Shown one piece after another: positions 1 to 12,910 of a DNA stretch of 64,000 nucleotides (its first letter is position 1; the number at the start of each line of letters is the position of its first letter). Made by a program: the position numbers and the translations under genes. The stretch spans positions 10,616,501 to 10,680,500 of the forward strand of contig CAMQGK010000008.1 in NCBI GenBank assembly GCA_947000775.1. Reading direction: 5' to 3'. Source of the DNA: Pterois miles (lineage: Eukaryota > Chordata > Actinopteri > Perciformes > Scorpaenidae). The notes below the pieces were generated by a model. The model saw only the letters and a list, made by a program, of their open reading frames with translations, was not told where the DNA came from and did no database searches.

Positions 1-771
1 ATGTTAGTCTTTTTTTTCATTAATCAGCTTCCTTTATTGAATAAAACTCGCCAACATAAAGTGATAACGTCAAGTGAATGCAGAAAATTAATATGATCTT
101 TTTGTACCGACTTAATTGATTTACTAATAATATAACATAATAATAGTGTTAGAGCTGAAATAGACTTTTTGTTACGGTGGTTATATAAATGTAATTTATG
201 GGGTTGCTAGACTGCTGCTAGACCAGATAACAGTTAACAGAGGTGCAGCCTCCCTTTATGTGTGTGATCCCACCAGTTTTTTGACTGCAGTGAAAATGTT
301 TTGGGTTTTTTTGAAAGGCTAAATATCAACAAATATGGATTGAAACTGAATATTTAACTAGATTTTGCAACCAACCTTTGTCTAAATTATCTAATGTTGA
401 CAACCTCACAGCAGACAAGTCCTGATTCACCCCCGGTGATCTTTGCTACCCCCCTAAGGGGGAGCCTGGACTCAAGGTTGGGCACCACTGGTATAAAAAA
501 AATCCACCAAAACCTGTTCCTGAAAACACTCAAGGCGAGAAAAAGGCTATGCCTGTGCTGAATCTTGTTTTATTTTTTTAACTATATCGCATAGTTTGAC
601 AGCTTGGTCCAAGTTTTATGAACCAGTTTTGTTTTCATTTGCATAAAGTTTCTATGCAAATACAGACCCTCAGCAACTGCTTTCCATCCGGAGATGAACA
701 GAAAGCTCTGAGACGTCCTCCGTCACCGGATGTGGTGGAAATACGTTGTCAGGACGTGGATGGGGTCTTAC
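1..771 (-). other. pc: pc intron following first coding exon (runs off left edge)
   Basis: This stretch follows the GT donor of the pc leader exon on the minus strand. The next expected coding segment, continuing the biotin carboxylase motif after ...MVANR-G with E-I-A-I-R, is not present here, so the intron extends past the left edge. I see no other gene. The sequence is AT-rich and unremarkable. Confidence 0.7.
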
Positions 772-908
772 CTCTGTTGGCCACCATGACTTTCTTGATT
801 GGTCGATGCTGGTTCTGCGGGGCAGAGTGGCTGAAGCGGGGGGAAAGACAAACCCTCCTCACAGCCAACAGGCCGAGGCCGCCTCGCACTATGGTGTACT
901 TTAACATC
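772..908 (-). CDS. pc: Pyruvate carboxylase, first coding exon (partial gene)
   Basis: This is the 5' coding exon of pyruvate carboxylase, the biotin-dependent mitochondrial matrix enzyme that carboxylates pyruvate to oxaloacetate for anaplerosis and gluconeogenesis. The ATG is at 907–905. It opens an Arg-rich, acidic-poor leader (MLKYTIVRGGLGLLAVRR...) closely resembling the vertebrate PC mitochondrial presequence. Residues 36–45, PIKKVMVANR, are the start of the biotin carboxylase domain. The exon ends with one base of the following Gly codon at a GTAAG donor (771–770), exactly where the family continues G-E-I-A-I-R. A pyrimidine-rich acceptor ending CAG (911–909) lies one base before the ATG, so almost all the 5' UTR is in upstream exons. 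Only 45 codons plus one base are in the window. The presequence match favours PC over PCCA or MCCC1, which share the VANRGEIA motif. Confidence 0.9.
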
Positions 909-1709
909 CTGAGAGAAAGAGACAGAAAACGCTGAACAAACAACATACACTTAAGGCAATAAGTGAAGAGAAGAGACATGGATCAGGAAATTGATGATGA
1001 CTCATGCAAGGCATTTGTTCTTCATCAACAAGACAGCCAAATACATAAAACGTCTGTCTAGCAGGCATACATGTAGATCAAAAAACAAATGCCTACAACT
1101 CACTTCCTTCTGTATAGAAACCATTTGCTACGCTCAGACTCGTGAAAAAGAGATGCTTTAAGGAAAATGATAAGAGGATGATAATGCTTTGATTAAACAA
1201 GAGGTGCGAGCCCTGTTTAGACAGATTAAATCTACTAAAGCGCCAAGCCCTATTAAGCTGTTGCCGAGGGTTGCGTGTGTCTTTCAACTGCATGGTATTT
1301 CCTAAGAAAATTTTAATTGGCGTTACTGATATTTAGTAGGAATCCTGGATAATTCCAGTGCTCAGGAAGAAAAGACTGTATTATGTAGGAATAAATTGAG
1401 ACCTGTGGCCCTGATTTCTGTTGCTATGAAAGTCAAAAAAACAAAAACAACTGTGAATATTAACCATGACACATGTGAGTTTGCTTATATGATGGCTGCT
1501 ATTATAGATGTTATCCTGTTTAAGTTAGAGAAAGCTCTCGTTATAATGCTTCCCTCTATTAAGGTGATTTTAGCGCTTAAACCTGAAGTAGGCAAATACT
1601 CTAATAACATTTCAGTATATTGCAATTCAAGTAATAAGAGAAAACTAGACTCCTGCACCTCCTCATGGCTCTGTTTTCAGACTTTAAATAAGTCTAGCCC
1701 GTGAGAGAG

Positions 1710-2192
1710 ACTGGCCAATCAGAGGTCATTTCAGAGAGATAATGTTCCTGTTTCTCACCTCAAATGTGTTCAGAAACATCTTGTGGTTACTGTTTACCTG
1801 TAAAGTGTAAACAGTATGAGTGTTTGAGTGTGCTCTGGCTGGTACGTGGTGCATGGTAGCTCCTCAGCTGATCTCCAACTTTCTCATTTTACAGCTAAAC
1901 AGTAACTACAAGATGATTCTGAAAACCTCTGAGGAGAGAAATAGTCATTACAATAACACTGATCGGGGTTTGATCGGGGTTGGCGAGTGATTGACAGCTG
2001 CTCAGAGACGGGAGGCTCCAGCTCAGCTCTGATTGGTTGTTTTCCTCTGGTCTGTGAAATTTTGCAGATGCATTAGGAGCACCAGAGGACACAGAGGAAC
2101 TTGATTTATATCAGATTACCTGACACTACTGTCAGGATATAGTGACCGATAGTGAATCATATTTCTCCAGTTCTACCCACTGCAGCTTTAAA
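1710..2192. mobile_element. Non-autonomous teleost interspersed repeat
   Basis: The block with TAACTACAAGATGATTCTGA, GATTGACAGCTGCTCAGAGA and CAGCTCTGATTGGTTGTTTT matches a dispersed repeat that I have met in many teleost genomes. It carries no coding capacity. The open frame on the minus strand (1895–2092) is a repeat frame. The class (probably a non-autonomous DNA transposon) is inferred; boundaries are approximate. Confidence 0.5.
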
Positions 2193-5100
2193 AATCAATA
2201 TATTAATATGATTCAACACATATGAGTCAGAAGCTAGATATAGTATAGGTAACATATCTCTGGTAAAATACTGAAAACGTGGCGATTTTTGTAAAAACCC
2301 AGTCCGAGGAGTATTTGACGATAAAGGGATCATTTGTCACTATTCATATCACAAAGTAGTTTTAATAATAATAATACCATGCAGATTTTTGTATACATTA
2401 AAACACACTGATATAACAATTTTAGTAAAACTGAGGAAAAAGAAGTGTACTGAAAAATGCGACTGGAGTGACGGCTCACAGCTGCCTAGAGAATCATCCT
2501 CGTAACATCAGAAAGATGTTTCCATAAAATGAAGGAGGTGGTTCGAATGCCAATCAGCTGCCGCTCTGCTTACCAGCAGGTGTGTCAAATTAAAGACAAC
2601 CCATTTGTGGTGCGTTTGTGGTGCATTTTTTTCACTATTACAACAAAATGAAGGCACTTCATATGTTTTTCCAACCCCAGAAATTCCATGCGATCCTACC
2701 AACGATGACTGGAGCAGACTGTCCCCATCGGTCCCAGTTGCTGATATTAATCTATCAAATGAACTCATGTTGAATGCTGTACAAAACACTCCAAAGTCTG
2801 TCTCAGATGAGCCACGTTTCTGTTTCCTATCAGCTGATTTTATGCACTGCACTCAAACAAAACAACCATCCAACTATCACAAGACTTCTTCACTGAACAA
2901 AACACACTAAACCATTCACTGCCCCCGGCGCTGACATTTTGGTTTGATGGCCGCATTCGCCATCAATAATCCTTTAAAACGCATACAATGAAGCACTCTA
3001 TTACCAAACATACACAGACAAATGTACCCAGAACCACATGTGGATGGCAAGTCCACAAACGCATAAACATACATTAACACATAACTACTGTCCCAGCTGC
3101 TAAGCGGCTCATTCACTATGTGGAGACAGGAAGCTTTACTGGTGGGAGCTGTTTGATGGTGAGCCAGACTGCAGAGGTGTAGGCTGCTTCTTCTGGTCTC
3201 ACTTCAAGGCTACACCTCACTGGCAGTCCTCTGATGCCACACTGTGGTCAAACAATGGCAACGCAGTCAGTGGAGACCACAGCTCAGCTGACTCGGTGCC
3301 ACTCCTTCCCAAATCCCAGAATAATGAGCCCATGATCCCACATAATGAACGAAACCAAACAAAACTGATTTGTCAAGCTATAATCAACAGTATGTCTGGT
3401 TTATTATACACTTCAGAACTCAATTAGCACAAGAAAAAATGAGAGTTGTCTCCTCAGCGTCAATGAGTCCAATCGTCAGTAGAGTATTAGAGGTTTTATT
3501 TAAGAGAATAGATCTCTTTTGTGCTCTTGTAAACAAATTTAACATAAGCAGATTTGGTTGTGTAGGGATGAATGGATGGGGTCAGTGTTTTCAGACGGGT
3601 CGGGTGGTTTGCTAACATTGCTGACATTGACTCCTGGCACTGGGGTTGACAGGTTGACGGTTGCGCCCCGTCTGTCCCTGCAGGACAAGAGAGGACGCAG
3701 CAAGCGCCGACATCCAGGTGAGGGTTGCTGCAAAGCTCACAGCCGGAGCTACGAGCCACCTTCACAAGTTGAGGGCCAGTCTCGGCGGACCACGGCGCCC
3801 TCACCAGGAAGACGTCCCATGAGGGGATCCACTCACCAGACTGGCCTTCTCTGACCCCCTGGGCAGACTACCACATTTCACTATCTTAATGAGGTCGAAA
3901 CATCACTGAAAGTCGTGCCAATGGATTTTCTGATTGCCAGATAATATGCAAAAAGGAACAAATAGTCGACACAGCCAAATCCAATTCAAATAATAAAACT
4001 TTAAAAATTCTCATTATTATGCACAGTTACTTCCTGTTTGTAACTCGTGGCTGCAGGGCTTCACTGAAGGTGAATTAGCACACACTGTCTGACCTGTACA
4101 GATTTAAAGATAGTGAACAGTGGTGTCTACTGTCACAATATCTAACATCACAGTGACATGATGGCATTCTTAAGATAATAGCATCAACAGCTACACCTGT
4201 TCCACTTGTAGATGGTCTAAACCTTTATTCAGTGCATGATGGGAGAAGTCTCCTTTACTAGTGCTAACTTTTTTAGTACTAGATTGGTGATGTCTTATAG
4301 GGATATGTGTGACTTATGAATGAAGAATTGAACCAATGAATACATGTTTTTACGCTGTCAGTGAATGCCTTGAGACAGTCTGGGGACTGTATGCAGTGGG
4401 AGCTCAGGCTGAAACAGTATCCTGTATCTACACAAAAGTAGCAGCGTCACACTTTGAAGCAGATAGAGTTTCCTTCCCAAGACCTGAATAAGACAAGCAG
4501 ACAACAGCAGACCAGAGAGGGAGGGGACAAGGCAAAAACAGGTCAAATACTACCTGTGTCCTGCATTAACCGCATCTCACCAATACTATTGCTCCTAAAC
4601 AGAGAAGTATATCTAGTCTAAGGTTGAGTAATGTGGATATGAAGGCCAGGCAGATAGAGGTATTATCTGCCAACTATACAGCCTTAAAGCCCCAATGAAG
4701 ACAACATTTTAACAATATAATAGAGCAGTGTCCTACAGGATCAATACTGTATTGATATTATATCAAAACTTCGAACAGCTCTACTGCAATCAAGCAGAAC
4801 TCCAGGATGGAGACTAATCTCTTTATCGGTTTCTTGAAGGTGACATTCTGCAGAAACATGGCCAATAACAAAACTAGTCACAGGAGCAGCCTGCATTGAT
4901 TTAAGTGAAGATGACATTCAAATATTACCAGCCAGTAGACGAATGATGGTTCGTACAAGATGTGGCCTGTGATCTAAAATGCAGTTTGATCCACTAAAAG
5001 CTGGAAATGTTCCAGGCAGTCTGGGAAGCCGAGGGAAAAAACTTTCCCTCCATATGCTAAGTTGTAAACAACTGATTTAATGACTAATTAATGAAAATGC

Positions 5101-6280
5101 ACAAAAAAACAAAGTATGCTGCACTTAAAGTTCAATGACTGTCTTTACGTAGAGTTATAGACAGTGATGCTGGCAAACAGGAGACTGGAAGCGTGGCTTC
5201 TGCCTTTCTTTATACTCTTATGGTGCTAATGTTCATGGTGCTAATACTGCAAATGAGAGGAGCTCAATTAAGAAATCATTAGAATCTGAAATATTTAGAT
5301 TTGTCCATATGTACTGTAGTGATTATCTTTTATGATGCTTTTTTAAATATTACATATAAGTCCCTAAGATAATTAGCTCTCTGTTTTCTAATTAAGTGAA
5401 ATCTTATGGCAATATGGCTTACTGCAATTTTCAAATCACAGGATGAGGAGGAAATCACAATATTTGTCAAAGGGTGAAATGTGGATCAAAACATAATTTT
5501 AATTAAATATTGTGCTGCAGAGATGTCCTGGACTACACATCAAATTTTACAGACCAAAACAAGGAAACATCATTGTGACAAAGGTCATCCTTTTCACGCC
5601 GTCATTTCACCCCCATCGTATCCTCTCCTCTTTTGAATTTTTCTCTTTTTGATACCAATATCCAACAGTTTTGAAATGTAGCTCCCTACCCGCTTCCTTC
5701 CTCCCTTTCTTCCCGTCTCCATGCACCGACAGTAAAACGTGGTTCAGCGGCAGTATGACTCACAATCACAGGCGCAATGAGGAAAAATGAAGGAAAAAAA
5801 TTGATGTTTGAAAGGAATGTCAAATGGCGGGCACGGTACTTTTGGTTTAGCGCCTCATTGTCATTTTGCTGGTTTGTCTCTTTTTGTGTTTGGTGAGTGT
5901 TTCAGAGATAAAACTGCTCTTCATCAGGATTTAGTCTACAAAAATAAAGGAAAAAAAACGCTGACGGAGCACTGAAGGTGTGTGTTTTGAAAGTATCTGA
6001 TACATTTTGTATCAGACACCTTCACAAAGAAATGATAAAAAACTAAATTTTCAGTCCCGTAGTTATAAACGTGTTCTCACTGTTAGCGTTCATACTGGAA
6101 TTGTGACACTGAAACTTCAACAAAAAAACTTTCCAACATATATTAAGTTGTTTCTCTATGCAAGGCTGATATGAAACATATTCATGGTTCAGAAACATTG
6201 ACAGTCAACGTATCCTGTGGTTTGCAGAAAACGTGACTCTGTTGGTGGGTCTATAATAGGTCACAGATTACGTTCTAATT

Positions 6281-6898
6281 AGGGCCATCAATCGATTCAA
6301 ATTAATTAATCTCATGATTGTCCATAGTTAAATGCAATTAATTGTAAATTTCTGTTCAAAATGTACCTTAAAGGGAGATTTGTCAAGTATTCTTATACTC
6401 TTTTCAACATGGGAGTGGGCAAATATGCTGCTTTATGCAAATATTTATATTTATTATTGGAAATGTTGTCCAGAAACCCTCTCAGGTTCTGACTTTGGCA
6501 TGAAAAATATGCTCAAATCATAAGAAACAGGCAACAACAGCTGTCAGTGTGTCAGTGTGCTGACTCGTCTAAACTGTATGTGATTATCTTAAAGTGGGCA
6601 TGTCTGTAAAGGGGAGACTGGTGGGTACCATTGACATTCACTTATCTGGAGGTCAGAGGTCAAGGGACACCATGACAGCTTTTCCTCACTCAAATTTAGC
6701 GTAAGTTAGGAATGTTATTTAACCTCCGTCACAACAAGCTAGTGTGGCCTGGATGGTACAGATGGATTCATCAGGTTTTCTAGTGTCATATGATACCAGT
6801 ATCGTCACTATAGCTTTAAAACCGAGCTGCTACAACCTAAAACTTTGTGTTGTGTTAATGCATTAACGAAATTAGTTGCATTAAAACAAATTTGCATT
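6281..6898. mobile_element. Non-autonomous DNA transposon of the 'AGGGCCATCAATCGATT' type
   Basis: The left end AGGGCCATCAATCGATTCAA and the right part with GTTAATGCATTAACGAAATT belong to a common teleost element. Its ends are rich in TTAATCG/ATTAACG-like words and its core includes AACATGGGAGTGGGCAAATA and GTCAGAGGTCAAGGGACACC. This copy is diverged and its right terminus is eroded. There is no transposase frame. Recognition is from memory of the repeat consensus, not from an alignment. Confidence 0.6.
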
Positions 6899-9800
6899 CT
6901 GCATCTCATCTAACAAACATAACTCTTCGAATCTGCAAATAGGTTGAACACATCTAACATCTACAATACATTTCTCTTCTGTTGTTCTTTCACATAACTA
7001 AAACTATAAAGTGTAAAAAATAGGTGTCAAATTATTCCGAGGGAGATAAGAGGACGTGTAATAAGAGACGGCAGGGCAAACCCTTCTGGACTCACGTGAC
7101 TCACTACAGCTAAATATTCTTACTGAACCACAAGATCTGATCATGTGATCAGCGAGACACCTTTTGTTATTGACTCATGGCCTGCACAGTAGTCTGGAGA
7201 GTGGAAGGTTGCAACACAACAGACTGGCTGGCATCTATTGATGATGAGTCAGGTTTTGTCCACGTTGAATCAGCAAAAAGGTTAGTTCACACTGTCTTTT
7301 CTGACGTCCAAGCAAAGATTAGTGGGGACCGCTGTGGACAAACAAGACCAAACTCCACTCGCAGTTCAGTACTCTCGTGCTCGCGTCACAGCTGATCACG
7401 TCACGGTCCACGTCGGCGTCATGCATTCTTACTTCACGTGATCAGATCACAACAAAATCAATATTAATTGAGTGAAAATGCAATTTATCTTCATGCATTC
7501 AATGTGGCTGATAGAGGAGGAATGAAGAATATCATTTCTGCAGATAATAGTGATATCATAATTACTGCCATCAATATTCACCTTATCACCCACATTGACA
7601 AATTGATCTTTATTATATAGTTCTGACTGGATACAGTTTGATCAACTAATGTCTTTTAATCCTGATAGGCTATCTGATCGGACTTATCAGTTTACAACTA
7701 TAAGGTGTGACTGTTGGCAAACAGGTCAAGTCATGTGTTCAGACTTTATCTGAAACAGCAATATAGGCCACACACTGCGATACAAACAGAGCTCCATCAA
7801 AGCGCTGTTCTTTTAACAGGTAACACATTTTCAGACTGTATTTGCAGACGAAAAGCAGGAGAGGAATGTACTATAAACAGCTACAGAAAATCCAAGTCAT
7901 CCAAATAACCTTTCTTGCTTTACCCACACAAACAACTCTAACAAAGGAAATCTCTTACAGATGGATTACATCGGGATCAGCTCCCGTGCTTCACAGTGAG
8001 CCACACACTCATTATTCATGCAGGTTCATTTCGGTAGAACCAGGACTGCTTATGAGAGGGGTTTGAAATAAACTTTTCAGTAGTTTGTCTGCCACTTTTG
8101 AAATCTACGCGTCAAATGAAGAAATAACATTTTTGATTATGATGTTTGATATATTTTACATAAAAACATTATATGCATGGTAAATTGCCTGATTCAAATT
8201 ACAACATAGCTTCCGGGGAGCCCTGTTTTTCGCTGGTGGGATGGTGTTGTACTTTGCTTTGCCATCTATAGTGGCTATTTGCATAAAAACACAATTCAAA
8301 TGATTATGATTATTTCAATATTTTCTGTATTATAAGCTGCTTAGAGCAAATGTTAGGAAGTTAAACGGGTCATAAGTCCCCGTCTATTATCTGTTTTATA
8401 TTGCTGTGAAACCATCTCCTTCAAACAACTGGATTTCTTCAGGTTTCTTGCCAAAAACTACATTTTCAAGAGTACATCTGAACACACCATGATAACGTTA
8501 TAAATTACTCATTTTTACTGCCTGAACACACCATAATGTAACTCAATGGCACCTGCGTTAATGTTAGTGGCTCCATTTTTTAGCCAAGCAGGTCTGTGCT
8601 GCTGACGGCCACTAAAAGGTAACGTTGCTAACGCTCCTCCTGCCGATTTCAACGCACACTTGTTGCTCACAGTGCAGCATTATCAGGGGAAAACAGGAAG
8701 CGTCCCTCAGCTTCAACCATCATACCTGCATGCTTTTTTCTCTCCGCCATGGCTCCAAACACACATTGTGTCGTTGTGCATGCATATCTGTCGGAGCATC
8801 AATAAGAGGAATCGATAGACGTGGAGGTATGAAATCAGGAGATGCCAAGGAATCAGAACCGGTTTTCAACAGGAACTAATTCTCTATAATTTACCCACAT
8901 TTGGCAGGTGGCAAGTGGTAATTTCAGACCCTAAGCTTCCAATTTTAGGTGGGCTTTTTTTTACTTTAAGTTTTGAAAGGCAGAGATTTACCCTAGCTCG
9001 ACTGACTGTAAATCACTTGTTTTATGTAATGAGCAACAATGGAACAAAACCATAAACACAATTATCAACATTTATGTTCTATGTTAAAGCCAGAGCTCCC
9101 ATTGGTCCATTTAACAGGCCTTTCAAAACATCCCTATTGTCTGTGACACAGGAATGTGACCTTTGTCTTTATTAGAAACTGAAAAAGATAAATAGGGATA
9201 GTGGGGTTGTCTTCTTTCTCAGATATGAACAACTCACTTCAAACCAGTCCGTTTAATAATTTACCCCAGTTACACACGATATCACTAAATACCTTTTTCA
9301 AAGAGTTATATCACCGCAGTCACTGGGAGCACCAGTTATTCAGCAACATCATTTAGTTTTTAAACGTGGAGGCTCAAAACCAGACGCAAACCACTCATAT
9401 TTGCAAACTTTCAGACATGAACCTTTAACTGCCAGTGCAGTTGAGAAATAAAAATGTCACAAGATTTGTAGTGACATAGACATGACAAGACATATTTTGG
9501 TAGTTAGGGCACATTTAATCTAATTTGTGTCTGCAGGGTTTGTCTGGTTTGGCAACAAACCACCTATCTGACTCTCTTCATTACAGGACGAGCACTGTAC
9601 AAATGTTGCAGCACAAAACAAGCACTGATTTAGATTATGGTCAGGAAGCTAACATGGAATGAAGAGGTTTTATGCCAAATGTACTCTCTGACCCTCTCTC
9701 TCTCTCTCTGTTGTCTCTAAATCTCTCTCTTTCACTCTCACAGAGGCACAAACAACAACAAGTGTCCTCACAGCAAAGTTTCTTAATAAACAAAACTGTG

Positions 9801-10650
9801 TCTGAGCCTTCGGTGTTCGTCTGCCTGACAGCACAGATAAATCACGACCTGCGTGCCTCAAACAACCCGTCTAAACGTAAAGGTCATAGGTCACGGAGAA
9901 CAACCTGTGTGTGCTGGGCTGCTCAGAGGAACAGAGGTGATTTCTGGTTCATACATTAACTTCCTAGAGATCAAAGTTCTGCTCTGTTTTGACGCACACG
10001 GCGCCTGATGTTGTGACACACAAACACACATAACTAGCAGCAACTAAGCAACTAATTGACCGATAATGCAATAGTGCAATAACAGAGGATCTACCTTTTC
10101 ATCCTTTATAATAAATATCTACTCATACAGAGTTCTCTTAGCAGGGAAAAGCCACCTATGTGTGTTCACATTAACAGATGAGCATTAAATGACACTGTCT
10201 CTATTACTCAGGGTGAGTATGTGTTATTGGTGCATCACACACTGCAGGTTGAGTTAAAAATATTTTAGTTTTTTTTATCCAAGTAGCCCCTTCGCTGTAT
10301 TACAAGGTAGGAAGCACGCTGGTTTGCTCGAGCTTTCTCTGTCACTTTAAACTTAATTCCTGTTTTTTGTTGACATTCTTTTGCTTGAATTAAGGATTTT
10401 TAAAAATGCCAGGGAGAGAAAATATAACGCAATAAACAAAAATTGCTTTTTATGCAAAATGTAGGAACAAATCGCTTTAAAGCACAAAAAAATTTACATC
10501 ACAATTTCTTGAATTCTTACGTCTCACTTTTACACATTTCCCCGATAGCTCAGCCTGCATTATTTATTTTATATTTATACTAAACCCTTAGCTCTTTAAT
10601 TTGTTAATTAAATTCAACATCTGTAATATGATACTACAGGTGGTTTGGAC

Positions 10651-11093
10651 TAGGGATGCACCAATACCTTATCGGCTATCGGGCCGATACCGACTCAAAT
10701 ACCTGGATCGGGTATCGCCGACAATGGGGCCCATCTATTCAATTCAACTCTATTTATATTCTATTTATTTTTGACCACTTTGTTGCTGCATTAAAAAGGT
10801 TTACACCTGAACTGTTCATTTTGAAGATTTTCATACCACATTGTTGGTGCATGATTTACTGTTTTAATAATAAAATTAATTTATATCTGTGTGTTTATTT
10901 ATAACATTTTGTTTGACAAAGTTAAGAAAACAATGTTTAAGTCAAGCTGGATGTTGCCTGTTGGTGTACAGCTTAATTAAACACTGGTATCGGATCCATA
11001 CTCTGTATCAGCTGATACCCAAAGCCCAGATATTGCTATCGGTGTCAGGACTGAAAAAGTCAGATCATCAGTTTAGCTGATAATGTGCATCCA
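10651..11093. mobile_element. hAT-like MITE with TAGGGATGCACC termini
   Basis: The left end TAGGGATGCACCAATACC is answered about 440 bp later by GATAATGTGCATCCAG, an imperfect inverted copy. Subterminal blocks repeat (A)TCGG/CCGAT words (GGCTATCGGGCCGATACCGA on the left, GGTATCGG... and GCTATCGGTGTCAGGACTG on the right). This is the layout of non-autonomous hAT elements in fish. The interior is AT-rich and non-coding; frames at 10,656–11,080 are fortuitous. I could not see a clear 8-bp target duplication. Confidence 0.7.
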
Positions 11094-11449
11094 GTAAAAG
11101 TCTATGGTTGACTACTGTAGAGAAAAAGAGTGTGTCTATAGTTAGTTATAGTTATATAAGCCATTACAACAGGGCATGTGTTACTGTCACAGACATACAG
11201 GTATCAGAAAACAGAAAAATACAATGCAGATAGCTGTGAAAAGACACCTGAAAGCAGGGGGATAGCGGACACGGCTGTAAACATGAACTGTGGGAGCTAG
11301 CACGGCTAGCAGGCTAACAACATTAGTCCACAAAGCTGTTAACTATGCAGTGTTTTATCAAACACTTTACTGCCATCAACCTCCGTCACTGCCCTTACAC
11401 TCGCTGCAGCCACACTACATCATTCCTTCTCCGCTGCTTGTGTTATTTT

Positions 11450-11590
11450 CTCAATCATCGTAAACCACTTATCCTTATCGGGTCAGGTTGCAGGCCATCA
11501 GCTCCTGCAGGACACCCCAAACTTCCCTTTCCCTGAACATGGGTTTCATGGCATGTGCTGTAAACATGCAGCTGGGCGGTCCAGAGAAAC
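11450..11590 (-). mobile_element. LINE 3' fragment, short diverged copy
   Basis: CCACTTATCC...ATCGGGTCAGGTTGCAGGCC and CAGCTCCTGCAGGACACCCC resemble, in the same order, the start of the longer LINE fragment that follows (11,800 onward: TTATCCAGGGTCCGGTTGCA, CAGCTCCTGCAGGGGGTCCC). A later piece, CAGCTGGGCGGTCCAGAG, matches the region around 11,900–11,920 of that fragment. This is therefore a second, internally deleted copy of the same family in the same orientation, about 350 bp away. Confidence 0.55.
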
Positions 11591-11799
11591 ACTAATTTAT
11601 TTTGACAATCAGGCTGATAGTTACACTCGATGTTCACTGTTCTCTACTAGTGAATAACATGTGTCTGCCATCATGTACTGGGCAGGCAGTGGACACTTGG
11701 TTTATTGGAGCTTTTTTGCTGAAAACAGCTGTCTGAGACTGCTGCAGGGCCACTGCTAGCCATTTGAGTGTCCTAGGCTTAATTGCTTTGTGGTGCCCT

Positions 11800-12374
11800 C
11801 ATGTCATCTCATCGTCAACTGCTTATCCAGGGTCCGGTTGCAGACCAACAGCTCCTGCAGGGGGTCCCAAACTTGCCTTTTCAGGGCCACATTAACCAGC
11901 TGTGTCTGGGCGATCCAGAGGCATTCCCAGGCCAGTGTGAACATATAGTCTCTCCACTTAGCCCTGGGTCTTCTCCGGGGCCTCCTCCCAGCTGGTCAAG
12001 CCTGGAACACCTCCCTAGGGAGGTTCCCAGGAGGCATCTTTATCAGATGATGACCAGACCCCTCAGATACTCCAAGTCCCTCACCCTATCTCTAACAGAG
12101 ACGCCAGCCACCCTTCTGAGAAAACCCATTCTGGCCACTTGTACCCGCGATCTAGTTCTTTGGGACATGACCCAGCCCTCATGGCCATAGGTGAGAGTAG
12201 GAACGAAGAATGACCGGTAGATCGATGATGGTGCAATACTACCTCTGCTGAGGATCAGCACCTCTAAATCTGAGGCCATAGTTCTCAGCAGGAAACCGAT
12301 GGATTGTCTACTCCGGGTAGGAAATGAGTCTTTACCCCAAGTGAAGGAGTTCAAGTACCTCAGGGTCATGTTCG
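11800..12374 (-). mobile_element. Non-LTR retrotransposon (LINE) reverse-transcriptase 3' fragment
   Basis: The minus strand reads an uninterrupted 108-codon frame (12,369–12,043) containing IYRSFFVPTLTYGHEGWVMS followed by RTRSRVQVARMGFLRRVAGV. This is the post-catalytic RT region of a non-LTR element widespread in teleosts. It starts at a truncated 5' side (FKYL-like, ...YLNSFTWG). Downstream (11,800–12,040) is the degraded remainder of the ORF and 3' region. The clade (Rex1/L2-like) is uncertain. It is a 5'-truncated dead copy, not a host gene. Confidence 0.75.
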
Positions 12375-12734
12375 CAAGTGAGGGGTTATTTTCTCTATTA
12401 AAAAGGTTTAATCCTCAATCTAAATGAAAAACAAATCAAACAGGAGATCAGCAAAGACCACCTTCTGCTGTCATATCATTCTACCTTTAAAATAACTTAA
12501 ATCACAGCCTCTCTGTGCAATGATAGTAAAATAGTACACGCCTACCTGTCAGTAGCTAGAAATCTGACGTGCAGCAGTAAGGTTTACGTTGTTATAAAGT
12601 TATGTTTTGGACTGGCTGTGTCAGAGAAGTAAGGACCCATAAAGAATGAGATCCTCACTATTACCAGCAACACATGCTCAGACAGGCTGGTACTGACTAC
12701 TGGCTGATCGTACCTGTAGAAACAAAACAAATGC

Positions 12735-12910
12735 TTGTGTCTAAAAAGTGGGTCACGGTGGCATAAAGGTTACAACGTTGTGGAAAGGTAGATTGTGGGT
12801 TTGAATTCACAACCAGTCTGCACACACTCTGCCACAAATATGTAAACAGGAAATACAGGAAAGAGCCTGGAAAAGGACCATTGAGCAAGACATTAATATG
12901 TTTCCTTAAA
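12735..12910 (+). mobile_element. Degraded tRNA-derived SINE (candidate)
   Basis: GGTCACGGTGGCATAAAGGT and GTGGGTTTGAATTCACAACC are spaced like the A-box and B-box halves of a tRNA-derived SINE head. They are followed by an ACCATTGAGCAAGACAT block like the GAGCAAGGCAC word of the intact SINE at 23.0 kb. The copy is strongly diverged, so the call is tentative. Confidence 0.35.

Noticed and set aside
618..935. 105-codon plus frame overlapping the pc exon
   Set aside because: The minus strand reads the PC presequence and PIKKVMVANR with proper splice sites; the plus frame is its shadow.
12043..12369. 108-codon minus-strand frame as a host gene
   Set aside because: It is the RT C-terminal region of a truncated LINE.
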